Shown here in pieces: positions 22,117-33,203 of a stretch of 64,000 nt of DNA. The translations under genes were made by a program, and so were the position numbers. The stretch comes from Thereva unica (lineage: Eukaryota; Arthropoda; Insecta; Diptera; Therevidae), in assembly GCA_949987705.1 (NCBI GenBank), contig OX465283.1, positions 162,269,850 through 162,333,849 of the forward strand, given 5' to 3'. Within the stretch, counting starts at the first letter, position 1, and each line of letters begins with the position of its first letter. A model generated the notes under the pieces. That model did not search any database, was not told the origin of the DNA, and was given only the letters and a program-made list of their open reading frames with translations.

Positions 22117-22240
22117 TCAAAAACTGATTTGAAATAAATGGTAGAGAATAACCTAAATGAATCTTGCTCATTTATCAAAATCGGCTAAAAAATGTCAGAG
22201 TTAGTTGAAACACCGAAGCTCAAGATAGCGTACCACATCT
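22117..22240 (+). mobile_element. 3' end and terminal inverted repeat of the mariner-like element
   Basis: Sequence after the right GTAT resumes the mariner-like element. The block 22165-22240 (AATCGGCTAAAAAATGTCAG, then GTTGAAACACCGAAGCTCAA) is the inverted counterpart of 17694-17765. This proves that the LTR element was inserted within the mariner-like element near its 3' end. Confidence 0.8.
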
Positions 22241-22900
22241 TGTATGCAAATATACATATTTTTCTGGGGGCGCCGAGGGTTTTTGTAACAGGGTGCCGCA
22301 GTATCATTAAGTTTGGGAGCCACTTCTTTAATGCAACCTATGGCAGCGAAAACTTCTGGTACTAGGTAAGTTCTTTCATCTACAAAGTGGTAGTGAATAG
22401 TGACAACAGACAGCAAATCTAAGGCAGACGAACTTTCATCTTTTCTTCTTCTTCTTCGATGGTTCTACATTCCAATTCGAGCCTTTCCCCTCCATCAGCT
22501 TCTTCTTCCAGACGTCTTTCTGTTCTGTAGGCTGCCTTCAGTTTCTGCTGTTGAGAAGTTTAGCTGCATCAGCGTTAAGACTGTCTTCCCACACTGTTTT
22601 TAGACATGGCCGGCCTAATATTTAAACCCAGCAGGTTGGGGCGAACAGCTAACAAAGACCACGGAAGGTGTTGATACCCGATTTGTCACTTCTATCAAAA
22701 TCAGAGAAGATTCTCTGCAGACAAACACCATCAGATATGTTAGCAAGTCCTAATACCTCCCGCGGTGCCTCCTGAGGTACTTCTTCGAAAGGAGCTAACG
22801 GGTGATGGGCGAATGATGACCTCTCTGCTCCACAAAACAAAGATTTAAGTCGTTTGAACTGAGGTTTAGCAACCCGCTCTCATAAAAAACACAATTGCTA
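22241..22900. other. No recognised gene
   Basis: Nothing recognised. A TTCTTCTTCTTCTTC run lies at 22443-22457. Confidence 0.4.
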
Positions 22901-22940
22901 CGAATCGGCAAACATTGCATTGGAAACGGATGGAAAACAC

Positions 22941-23315
22941 GACGACGACCTTTGCTTTTCAACTAACACCAAATTGCTGATGTTTAACTCCAATGTTAAG
23001 GCAGTTCTTTTGTACGGTTGCGAGACATGGAAAGTCATCCAAATTATTCCAGGGCGCCTACAAGTTTTCATCAACGTTGTATCCTAAAAATTCGCTGGAA
23101 AGATAGAATTTCAAATGAAGAACTATGGCGCGGTGTCGGCGAAGAAAGAATAGACATGGGGAGAACCCTACTATAGCCCGAGACCGCAAAAACTGGGAGA
23201 TCCCAATCGGAGCTGAAAGCTGTCGTGCACAAAAGAGTTCGCTGGAGGGCAACTATTTCCGCCCCATGTCCCTTGAGCGATTAAAAGAGCATAAAAGAAG
23301 AAGAAGAAGAAGGTT
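22941..23315 (+). pseudogene. RTE-like LINE 3' fragment with (GAA)n tail
   Basis: Shifted frames give FNSNVKAVLLYGCETWKV near 22990-23035, INVVS..KIRWKDRISNEELWRGVGEER near 23070-23150 in two frames, and RVRWRATISA near 23235. These are the conserved C-terminal blocks of RTE-like endonuclease-reverse transcriptases (LLYGCETW, then RWPDxISNEELW). The 3' end is a GAA run at 23295-23312. A second copy of this 3' terminus lies at 60.42-60.53 kb. Confidence 0.7.
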
Positions 23316-23439
23316 GGCATGAGTTGAAAGTTTGCACTCATTGTATAAGTCGCACAATTCATATAAAAGCATAACTAGCACCCATAACGAAGATATGCGC
23401 CTGTCACATGGGTATGCACGTAATAACTTTGAATGTATT

Positions 23440-23640
23440 CGAAATTGATCATTCCAAGCGCTAGTGTTGTTTTACCAAGCGGTCACCCAACTAAGTACTA
23501 ACTACATCTAATGCTGCTTGACCTGCGCAATCGAACTAGAACCGGTCTACTGAGTATGCTAATGGCATCCTTTATGGTCACCAAGATAATTGAGCGTTTT
23601 CTTCGTGTTATACAATTTTTTGAAGGCTCCCTTTAGCCTA
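23440..23640 (-). repeat. 5S rRNA-like dispersed repeat, copy 1
   Basis: On the minus strand, 23566 down to 23465 aligns with insect 5S rRNA: CGGTTCTAGTTCGATTGC, GGTCAAGCAGC, TAGTTAGTACTTAGTTGGGT and GACCGCTTGG. These cover the box A, intermediate element and box C region used by TFIIIA and RNA polymerase III. The flank before the 5S-like part (GGTGACCATAAAGGATGCC and on to GGGAGCC near 23625) also recurs in the other copies, so the repeat unit is larger than 5S. Confidence 0.8.
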
Positions 23641-26600
23641 AAAACGTGTGTGCAAACCGTGCTTCGTTTGGACTATTCACATATTACTGATGGTGATCGA
23701 ATAGGAGATGGTGTCCTCGCTTTTTATGTGAGATGACAGGGATTTTTTTAAATGAGGAAGACAAGAAGTAAGAAGAAGTTTCCTAGGTGAAAGAAGTAGA
23801 AAAACGAAGTGGAGTAAAATCGAACCATGGGCCTGTGGTATAGTTTTGGGGTGCCTTGATCCCTTGGTTACTTGCTATGTCTTTTGATATTCTGTAGGTT
23901 TGGGAAGAAACTTCGAAATAAAAGCACATCATAATGAATGTCGCTCAGTGAAACTCAGTTTAAGAATTGTAGTTCTACAATTTCTCGCGGTGGCGCTGGA
24001 ATCGGCTGCAGAATGTTATTGACAAATATCACAATGCTAAAAATTTTCGATATTTTGTGATTTGAATCTCTTAAATATATGTACCTACATTTTAAAAACT
24101 ACCAACAAAAAATTCCCTTAAAACTATCAAAGTCCTTCAATATCCCTTTACCAAATCAAGGATACAAAAAAACTTAAACTAAACGAAACCAAGAAACCCT
24201 TTTTTTTTTGTAAAAAATATTTAAAATTAAAGTCAATGGTCATCGGTAGCTTATTTGTTATTTATTCTAAATCTATTGGTTTCTCGTATCAGAGAAGAGA
24301 AAAGGCTTATCGAATTTCATTTATCTCATCGTTTATCGGAATTGATGGATATCAGTCAGTTTAAATCACATCAGAGTCGATTGGAATGGAAATAGAAACG
24401 TTGTGAACCCTCAGTGGTCTTATAGGGGGTGAGTCGAAATCATTTGTAAATAAAGCAAACGAAATGAAAAGAAGAAGAAGCAAAAAAACCAAATTCATTC
24501 CCTTTACCTTCTAGCTGGAGAAATTGGTATTTATCTTTTATCCATGACATGGGGAAAGAGTGGTCTTTTTCACATCAAAAGATCTTCAATCAAAAAATCA
24601 AACCGTCAGCAATCAGAAAAAGTAAACTTAAAAGTTTGGTTGCCATACCGACATTCATCTGCCCTGGCGCCCCTATATGTGAGTTTAAGTTAAGGGGTAT
24701 TTTTTTTTTTTTGCTTTTTTTGCGTTCGTTGGTTCGTTTCGGCTGTGGATGCTGCTCCTTCAGAATTGAATGTTTCTGAATCCTGGATCCTGCAGAGAAC
24801 AGAGTGCCTCTCTTCCACAACACAACTTACTTTCCGCGCTTGCTATTTACACAAGCTCCTTTGCCTGTTGATAAAGGCCCTTGGTTAAAAAAATAACAAA
24901 AAAAAAAATAGAGAAAGATTCGCTATAACTGTATACAGCCTGGATAAACTGTATTATAGTATAACTGGGCGTGTATAAATAGACGGAGGGTGAAAGTAAA
25001 GTATAAACTGTTTTCCCAGTCCCACGCATCAGCCCGGCTCCTGTCTCTGTTTTTAAGTTCAACATTAAGGAACTGATTTTCGGCGGGTCACATGGGCTTC
25101 ATTTCTTTCCGCCTGAGGGCGCAAACATATAGGCGAATGTTCGCTCCCTTATCCTTGATGACGCCCCGGCCGCCCTGGTCTGGGGTGGTGGAGAGAGAGA
25201 AAGTGCTTTGCCTGAGGTGGTCAATATTGAAGTAATAAGTTTACAGAGTTTTACAACAAGAAGTATATATTCGCTGTGAGATGTGCCTCCAAAGGCTGAA
25301 CAGAGCGAAGCGTGTAAGAGGGTGAGCGAGTGGGCTAGAGGGTAGGAGCGAGTAGAGTGAACAAAGTTATAAAAGTCGCAAAACACCCTAGGGTGATTGT
25401 GCGTAAAGGTTGATTAATGCTTCTTCTGCAAACTTGGAAGTTGCTGATGCGTTGATGTTTGTCCTCTCGTCCCTAGAGAGCTTATGGTCACGGCACGGCG
25501 GCACAAAAAAGGACCGGCGAAAAGTTCAACACTCAGAAGGTGATGGAATTACCATTCCCCTGTGTTACCCCGGCAACTTTGTGCGCCCGGCCAAAAAAGC
25601 CCTTCAGCAGCTTGTTTTGATAAATATCCTTAAACACTCCTAATACCTCCTTTTTCGAATCCTGAATTAAATATGAAGTGCCACCCCTCCCCCACCCCCT
25701 CTTCACCCCTCCAAACATTTATTGTTTCCGAAAACGGTGTATTGAGGGCGCTACTTCAGAGTTTAACCATCAAGTCCTTTTCCAGGATAGTTTCTATCGG
25801 TACTTAACTACAAAAAAAAAAAACATTTTTCCTGTCGCCGTCGGCGCTCCTGTTTAAGGACCTCAACTTTACGTAACCGGCCACCTTGATGGGTGGGCGC
25901 GCTGGGTGTAAACGAGGCGCTGAAAATTCACTTCCGAATCTATGGAAAATGAATCCATTAGGGGAGGATTGACACCCCCAGAGGTGAGTGGGGTTTCCTG
26001 CTTGGGTACATATTTAATTAAAGTTTATTTTGCAATCAAAACCATTTAAAACCGGCGTCAATCAATAAACATTTTATCGGCCTTTAAATGTTCACTTTGA
26101 GGGTTAATTGCTGAATAATTTCGAGCACTTGTTTTTTTTGGCTTGCTCTGGCTATAATTGAATTTTGCCGTTTTCAATTATGCTGTTTGTGGTGTTGAAT
26201 AATTAGTTTAGACAGAGAACAGCGCCATATTTATATATGTATGTCACCCCGATAATTTAGATTTATTTTAGTTCTGATTAGATTTTAAATGTTATACAGA
26301 GAATACAGCAAATGATTGTAGGCTACTTTACTATAGATGAAATTGTGGATTTATATTTGATTGTTTTTCTAGTTCCCACATTGATTTTGATGTTTTAATG
26401 GTGAATTTTATTCAAAACTGAACTTGTGTGTATATAATAATTACTATTGAATATTTCGAATTCAATTCATCATGGAACACTTTTCGATTTGTATCTAAAT
26501 TTTGTTCTATTTATTTTTGGTTGAAAAAAACATTTTTCAGTGCTATTAAAACATTCCAATAAGGGCTTCAGTGAATTGTTTAATTATGCAGAAGTTATGC

Positions 26601-26709
26601 AGTTATTTGCCTAAATGGTTTTGGTTTTGTGAAGAGTTTAACATTCATCAAATATGTATTATATAAATTGGTAGAGTGCACTGAAATATTAGATCTTAAA
26701 AAAAGTTAG
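23641..26709. other. No recognised gene
   Basis: About 3 kb with no gene I can name. There is a GAGAGAGAGAAAG run near 25193 and several A or T runs. A GC-richer patch lies at 25080-25700, and a C-rich run at about 25683-25710. Minus-strand frame 25099-25386 and plus-strand frame 25410-25643 have no recognised motif. Confidence 0.4.
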
Positions 26710-26902
26710 TATACCCCGTGTCATAAAATAAGGGAAATTCGAAAACACTGTATCGATGTGCAGTGAGCGTCTCAATACTACTCCAGAAGACGAAGCAGCG
26801 TCACCATGTTTGTTTAAAAATGCAAATAACTGGCTGTTTTATATTCCACAATCACAATTCCATATGCGTGCTCATTTCCCTTATTTTATGGCGTGGGGTC
26901 TA
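26710..26902. mobile_element. 193-bp MITE with TACCCC-type inverted repeats
   Basis: The left end reads TATACCCCGTGTCATAAAAT and the right end, reverse-complemented, TAGACCCCACGCCATAAAAT. Both continue AAGGGAAAT, giving inverted repeats of about 29 bp. Ends beginning with TA agree with a TA target site and a Tc1/mariner-type origin. There is no coding capacity. Confidence 0.8.
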
Positions 26903-26965
26903 TCAAGCAAATTCTCCTAAAAAATGCTCAAAGGCTGTTAAAGCAGCATGTGGTCGGATATTTAG

Positions 26966-27251
26966 TACGTATACATGATGAGTTGAACTCAGGTTAAACC
27001 CCAGTGTATACATGCTGAGTTGAACTCAGGTTAAACCCCAGTCCGGTCCGAGTTGAGTTAGCGTCGACTGAACTCTACTCAGATCTGCTAGTTGAGTAGG
27101 GTTGAGTTGAAATTATAAATATACACGCAAGCTCAGTAGTTGAATAGTTTAATTAATTTGACATCAGCATCTCTGTGGTTTTGTTGGTGATTTATGACAC
27201 GAGTCGAAATTTCAACCTCATCTCAACTATTCAACTCATCATGTATACGTA
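26966..27251. mobile_element. 286-bp MITE with ACGTATACATGATGAGTTGAA inverted repeats
   Basis: The left end TACGTATACATGATGAGTTG recurs inverted at the right end (through 27251). On the left, a 37-bp segment from GTATACATG to CCCCAGT is duplicated head to tail (about 26969-27005 and 27006-27042, one or two differences). The interior has further GAGTTGA motifs in both orientations. It is probably mobilised by a TA-targeting transposase. Confidence 0.85.
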
Positions 27252-28134
27252 GTAATTGTCGTGATGGTAGACATCATCTTTCCTATTATTCAATTTTGTT
27301 CGTTTTCATTCAATTGCCTGGCGTAATCTCATCGAGTCTATATTTTTGAAGACCACATCGGGAAAATGAAAATCTTCAGAAGTGTGTGTAGACTAAGATG
27401 AGATATCTCACCGGGACCAGTACACTGGACACCATAAGTTGATAAGGTGAAGACCTAGAATTAGAGGTTTCTTTCTGGCTGTTCAATCAAGTTAGTACTG
27501 GATGGCGTCGATTCTAAACCTCACTGGATTACCGTCGGTGTTATGAAGCGATCAATTATTAATCTTTATAAATTATATTCGTTTCACTCTTAACCCTTCA
27601 GCTAAAAAAGTCAAAAAAGTGCCAAATCTTCTCAGTAGGTAATGGGGCACTTGAACCTGGGAACAAGGGCCATGGCGATAAGCGGAGTAATAGGTAGTAA
27701 TAACATTTAATTAATAGGTGATAAAGAGGTGATAATGGCAAGTAATTTATAGGTGATAATAAAATATGAATATGTATGGGTGAGAATGATTTAGATATTA
27801 GTAAAAGTAGAATATTATTAGTGTTAACATAGACCTGGATTTGGTTCATATTAAAGAACGTGAATTTTGTCGAGTAAAAATAAACGAAAAAATAGGAATT
27901 AACAATCTGGGCAACGGAGAAGACGGTCGGAACACGGAAGCAGATTATCCGTTTACCTACTCTTGTTTCTTATCAGCACTGTTCAACACTTTAAATGTCA
28001 TGAACTCGGTGCATTGTTTATAGCTAAAAATGCTCCTGGCGGGCGCACACAGGCCTCAGCGCTAAATGAGAATTAAACAGCGCTGTCTATCCAAGGTATA
28101 AGATTGTACGATATCTACTTAAGTGTTCCTCATA
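27252..28134. other. No recognised gene; isolated AGTAGGTAATG end at 27638
   Basis: The tip AGTAGGTAATGGGGCACTT at about 27634-27652 matches the end of the MITE at 8.1 kb. No matching inverted end lies close by. Otherwise nothing is recognised. Confidence 0.45.
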
Positions 28135-28250
28135 CTCCCTAAACTGTCTTATTCCCTTCTATACTTCAAACCACTCTTATTAACTACCTAGTATTGCACC
28201 ACGATCAGAACGACCTGACAAACTAGTAGTACAAAGAGTGACTCGAACGC
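28135..28250 (+). pseudogene. LINE 3' tail, Jockey/CR1-like family (copy D)
   Basis: The non-coding tail of the family is present: AACTACCTAGTATTGCACCA followed by GACCTGACAAACTAGTAGTA and CAAAGAGTGACTC. It aligns with 11400-11490 and the reverse complement of 56205-56275. Almost no coding sequence remains. Confidence 0.65.
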
Positions 28251-29794
28251 TTGATCTTCTCACATTCTTTGGTGAGAAGGTCTATTATGATTGGTCTAAT
28301 ATTAAAGTTTCTGTGATGTTACCTTCAACTAAATTTATCTTTGATCAAGAAGAGACAATTTCAGTAATCTTTATTGGTCGAAAATTTAATTTAAAAAGAA
28401 ATTGCCGAGATTTAGTCAACAAAACTGCTTAAGAAATTTCACTAAAGCCGCAAAAGTGGTTAAAAGAAACTAAAAAGAATTTATTAATTAAAATCCTTAA
28501 CTTCACCTAAAACTTTAGATAAAACCACCCAGCCCAACTTGTTCCCTCCCCCCCCTGGCAACCCCTTTTCGGAGTTTTATTTTTGTGGGCCCTTGTTTTA
28601 TTTCTTTAGCCAAAAGAAAATTTTTGGATAAACAAAGGCTTTTGCGAATAGATTACGGGGAATAAAACTTTTCACCTACTCATGTCTCAGGAAAGGCAGA
28701 AAGGGTTTTCCCAGAGAATTTCACCTTTTGATTCTTGTTTTAGATACGAAGTTTATCTTTAAGTGGAGAAACGTAATAAGAGCCCATAGGAACAGATATA
28801 CTATATATAGACCCGAAAAGGGAGGAATTACCTCTGGCAGGAAAGTGCTAACAAAAACTTTTCGTGTTGTTCGTGCAAAACTAAGCAAAGTGGTTTACGC
28901 GTAAGCCCTTAAGCCTTTACAGTTTGCAGTCTTGATTTGTTTCCTAAGATGCCAGCATATATCCCCAACTTTGCGTTTACTTACATCCTGAATCCACTCT
29001 CACTGCGCCCTTACCCCCTTACACAGCAACAACCCCATCCCTAGCTGCCGCTTTACTTTGCTGTAAATTCAGTTTTACTTGTCACATTCAGCAGCAAACA
29101 GTGGCGCGCTGCACAACGCATATTGGAACTGGGACCCCCCCCCGCCCCCTTCGTTTTGGAATTTTATTGACAATTGTTATATTGTTATTCAGGATGATGT
29201 CGAGGAGCGAGGACTCCGCCTAGAACGAACGTGTTCCTATTTTCTGGGCTTGTTACTGCTAAGTTTTCTTTTGTATTCAGTCAATATTTGTCTACGGAAT
29301 ATTCAAATAAGCACACAACAAGACAGAAAGAAGTAACAAGAATGTCCTTGAACATATTGGGGATGTGGTTGTGCCCGGGGGGTGGGGGGGAGGTAATCTT
29401 TTCTTTGTCGAATGTCGGCGCTTGGGAAATTTTAAAATATGCCACTTTTACACGGTCCTTGGCTGCGACAATGATAATTGTGAGAAGCTGGAGTGGGAAC
29501 TACGTTTTAATTATGCAGAGTTTCACGTAGAGCTTTGGCAAGGATAATGCGACAGTATGTTTCATATTTAGTTATATTAAACGTGGCGTCTGAAATGCTG
29601 AAAGGATATTCAAACTTATTCCCGACTCTTCGTTCCTTTTATTAAAATATGCAAGATTAATTTCAACTTCAGGATTATAATTAATTTTGAAGATCTTTCT
29701 CTGAAGGATCATTTTTAAATTGTTTTCATGCAATCTCTCAGCAACACAATAAGATCACAATTCAACTCTGGTGGACCTCACGAACAAGGCGATT
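28251..29794. other. No recognised gene
   Basis: Nothing recognised in about 1.5 kb. C-runs occur at 28546 and 29138, and a G-run at 29376. The frames at 28238-28432, 29079-29336 and 29231-29530 carry no known motif. Confidence 0.4.
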
Positions 29795-29915
29795 GCGTTG
29801 GTACCCGTGAAAGTTGCCATTTAACATACTCCGTAGACCGGTTCTCGTTCGATTGCCTAGGTCAAGCAGTATTGGAACGGATTAGTACTTAGTGGGGGGA
29901 CCGTTTGAAAAAGCC
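29795..29915 (+). repeat. 5S rRNA-like dispersed repeat, copy 2
   Basis: This is the only copy on the plus strand. From about 29818 it reads GCCATTTAACATACTCCGTA, GACCGGTTCTCGTTCGATTG, GGTCAAGCAG, GGATTAGTACTTAGTGGGGG and GACCGTTTG, matching 5S rRNA and the other copies. The preceding GGTACCCGTGAAAGTTGCC matches the shared flank of copies 1 and 6. Confidence 0.8.
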
Positions 29916-30302
29916 TCACGTTTAAAAATATCGACACCGCTACAACAGAGGCATACTTCAAGAGATCAGCACGGAACTCCGAATTTGAAAAGAAGCTTCA
30001 GAAGTTGCCAAAGTGAAGAAGGAGAAGGGAATACAGAAGTGATAATTTCATCTTTGTCAGAAGTTAAAAGATCGATAGCGAGTACTGAAGCAACAAGCAA
30101 CTGCTCTCTAGGAGTAGAAAGTGGTGACATGGCTAGCCGGAGGAGTTCTTCGAATATAAAGCGCAAGCGGAGCCAGCAAGTCTGGGGTGTATTTATACGG
30201 GCATTATTAGCAGTGACCTTTGGCTTTAGTCAATACACCGTGCCTAACAAAATAGCCAAAATCGATTTGAAAGACGGCATTGAGCTAATGGGACGGAGTT
30301 AG
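29892..30302 (+). other. Unidentified 136-residue frame after 5S-like repeat
   Basis: The frame starts within the 5S-like sequence and runs 410 bp. The product is rich in serine, arginine and lysine, with a hydrophobic patch near residues 97-115. I recognise no family and it may be chance. Its position directly downstream of a pol III-type promoter sequence is the only reason to list it. Confidence 0.2.
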
Positions 30303-31080
30303 TAAATAGGCTATGGACATTCTACCCCACTTGACTCACATCAAATACATTGAGAAAAAGTTCGCAAAAATCTTACCATTTAAAGATTTTTGCAATGTCT
30401 TTACTCCGCCCACTGCAACGACCACGCCTGCCCTTTAGTTACCAGGCGAAAGTGACCCATTACCTACTAGAGCCAGCTTGAAAGTGAAACATCTTCAGAT
30501 CATCCAAATATATGACGCTAGCCAGATTACGTCCAAAAAATGCCCAGATGATGAACGCTTCCAAGAAGAGCTCCATTATCACACCCAAAATAGCGACACC
30601 ACTGCCATCGTCTGGTATCCAAAGAAAAAGATGAAGATCGGTCTGAACGCAGTACTCCAGATGGATATACCCGAGACACTGGGGACTTCTGCCGGATTGA
30701 CAGCTACCAGGATGGACCCAATAGATAATGGAGTCCTCAAAAGTATTGCTGGAAGAAAGCCTCTTCTACGAAATGAAATGTTACTAGCTGAATTTGGATA
30801 GTAGCGGAGGAGTGGCATCTGCAATGATAAAACGAAGCTTTGGTGATGTTAGTCAGAATATTGCTTTCGTTGTAGAGACATACATAGGTCTATAAAGGAA
30901 AGATCCGAGATGAGGATGAGCATCACGAAAAAAATTAGCACTCTATACGTTCCATATGAGAGAAGTTTAGAGTGAGAGCTTGTATTCGTATGAATCACCA
31001 CAACCAGGCAGTTTACTTTCTACATCTATGTAGGTCAGATCTCTTATTCGTTTGCATGGATTCACAGTCGTATGCATTTT
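30303..31080. other. Unassigned; AGTAGGTAATG-type end near 30467
   Basis: An end with the reverse complement of AGTAGGTAATGGGTCACTTT lies at about 30449-30468. The 107-residue frame 30478-30801 has a weak resemblance to an RTE-type endonuclease stretch (IIQIYDAS then FQEELHY), which I do not trust. Confidence 0.3.
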
Positions 31081-31196
31081 TGCTTTTATTTATTTTTTCA
31101 TGTAAAAGACTAAAGCTCAGATGTCAGCAGCTCTTTCAATAGATTACAGAATAGGCTTTCACGCTTATGAAATAAGCTTTATTCATAACCGTGAGG

Positions 31197-31430
31197 CAGG
31201 GGCGGCGCTTTCATAGATGCGACTGGTGCACTTGAACCGGGCACAATTGAACAAGGGCGCAATTACAAAAGAATCTTAAAAACAAAATTGAAAAAAATGT
31301 TCTCGTGACTTCATTTTCAAACGAATTGTGTATTTTTCCATTGTCTTTTACTACGATCAAAAAATGAACAGGTGATGGGGCGCAAGATAGCATACTGCAC
31401 CGGGCGCAAAAAACCAAAGCGCCGGCTTTG
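31197..31430. mobile_element. 234-bp hAT-type MITE with 8-bp target duplication CCGTGAGG
   Basis: The element begins CAGGGGCGGCGCTTTC and ends AAAGCGCCGGCTTTG. CCGTGAGG lies directly on both sides (31189-31196 and 31431-31438). Eight-base duplications and CAG-type ends are typical of hAT elements. It has no transposase. A second member of this MITE family is split by a LINE at 37.45-38.60 kb. Confidence 0.92.
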
Positions 31431-31960
31431 CCGTGAGGCTCGTATTTTATCTCTCTCAATTACCAGTGCTGATATCGTGAAACATATTGACGAACTCCCA
31501 TTCGACTTCACTTATGGCTCCGACGGTATTCCTTCTGCTGTCCTTCAGTCCTGTATGGAGGTTTTCCAGTCTCTACTGAAAACCATTTTTCAAAAATCCC
31601 TGGATAAAAGGTACTTCCCTACTCTTTGGAGGAATTCGTTCCTATTCAAAAAAGTGGTAGCAGGAATGAAATATCGAAACCGAGACTTTTTGAATCAATT
31701 ATCTATTCTGCAATCCTGCCTATCTTCAAGAGGCTGGTCTCAACGAATCAACATTGTTTTATTGCAGCTCGTTCCACTACCACCAATCTTCCTGAGTTCA
31801 CTTCTCATGCTGTCGAGGGCTTCGTTTCTGGTTGTCAAACTGATTGAGTTTACACGGGTGTCAGTAAGGCATTTGACAAGTTCTCCCACTCCAAACTAAG
31901 AAAGTTAGATTTTCCGCAAGCCTATCTATTATGGTTCCAGTCTTACTTAGCTGATAGGAC

Positions 31961-33203
31961 CAGAGGCGGTCCTAGCCCTTGTTCAGGGTAGAGCGAGATT
32001 GTCTTGGAGCGCCCTTTGGTCGACGCTTTCACATCACATAAATTGTATTTCCGGTTGTCCACGATAAACCTTTTTTTGTGCCCTGCCGCGGCAGCCCTGA
32101 CGTGATGGAGGTTTATATGAACAAAAAGCGGGATTATGTCCCACCCCCTTTTGCTAGCACTTTTGGGCTGCGGCTGCCCCGCTAAGGATATAGGTGGTTA
32201 TTTTAGGGTTAGGGTTGATGATGGTGAGAGTCACCTACTCGTTACTGCATGCTCCCCCTTCCACCAGCCCAATTCAGTGGCCACGATCTTGGCATTCGAG
32301 CAACTTTCCATTCCCGGAGTAGACTCCTGTGAGGCTTCAGTTGGTAAACTCGGCTTTTTTGCGGTCGCTGAGGGTATAACCTAATTTTAGCTGGGAACAG
32401 TTTCTGGCTTTTTTGCCGCCCTGAACCTAAGCTGTGCCCAACCAAACTTGCAGCCACTTTGGCCTCCCGTCTCCAGCTCGTCAATAGACCTCTAGTTCTC
32501 AGAGAATATCATCTCAGTGGGGCGGTGAGCTTTGAGGAGTTTTGGACCCTTATCCATCTCAACATAATGTCAATGAGGTCTTCTGTTGCCGCCAGGAAGT
32601 TCTCGAACACACCAGGCTCGCTCCTTCACTCCACCACTCAGTCACATGACCGGGGCTCAGTTCGTACAGGCAATGGCCAACTACCCCGGGCGCACAGTAA
32701 CACCTAGGAACCTGGGCTGTTCTAAGCACTGTCTGTCGCCTCCAGAAGACTCCTTGCACAGTAACTAGTTATTCCGTGGTCAGGATAGTCTTCGGATAGT
32801 CAGTTGCAAGTGAGTTCTTTCTGACACTTTCTACCATTTGGTAGAGGGCGGCTTCGGGACCGTTCTAGGCTTCATTATGGTTGCGTGGGACTTCGGAAGG
32901 CTTTTCAAAAGGGTATGGATTTCAGCCCAGTTATTGTGGAGCGGATCCAGAGGATCTAACCCTCTTCTTACAATTGGTATCTCTCTTCTGTTTAGGGGCA
33001 ACACAGAGACCGGAGTAGCCAGATTCCAAAAATAGTTTAAAATGTTTTCGGGCTGCGTCACTAGTCTTCTCAAAACGGACTTTTTCGGATCGCCTTGCCG
33101 ATGGAGCAGAAGTTGCCCGCACTTTGTCACTTCATTTTGGCGCCCCTTGACACCTGGCGTCTAGAGCGACCGCTCCACTTGCTCTACCCCACGGCCGGCG
33201 CTG
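31961..33203. mobile_element. 1243-bp non-autonomous hAT-type element with 8-bp target duplication GATAGGAC
   Basis: The ends are CAGAGGCGGTCC on the left and, reverse-complemented, CAGCGCCGGCCG on the right. GATAGGAC flanks both (31953-31960 and 33204-33211). Removing the element and one duplication copy restores a continuous reading frame in the host LINE. The interior is GC-richer than its surroundings and encodes no hAT transposase that I can see. The longest frame is a minus-strand 99-residue one at 32831-33130 with no recognised motif. It may carry captured sequence. Confidence 0.92.

Noticed and set aside
27634..30468. A single 2.8-kb transposon bounded by the two AGTAGGTAATG-type ends
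   Set aside because: The ends face each other, but no target duplication is visible (flanks differ) and the interior holds unrelated LINE and 5S-like pieces. It is kept only as a hypothesis.
30478..30801. RTE-type endonuclease fragment
   Set aside because: Only a loose resemblance (IIQIYDAS, FQEELHY) without the GDFN or other catalytic motifs.
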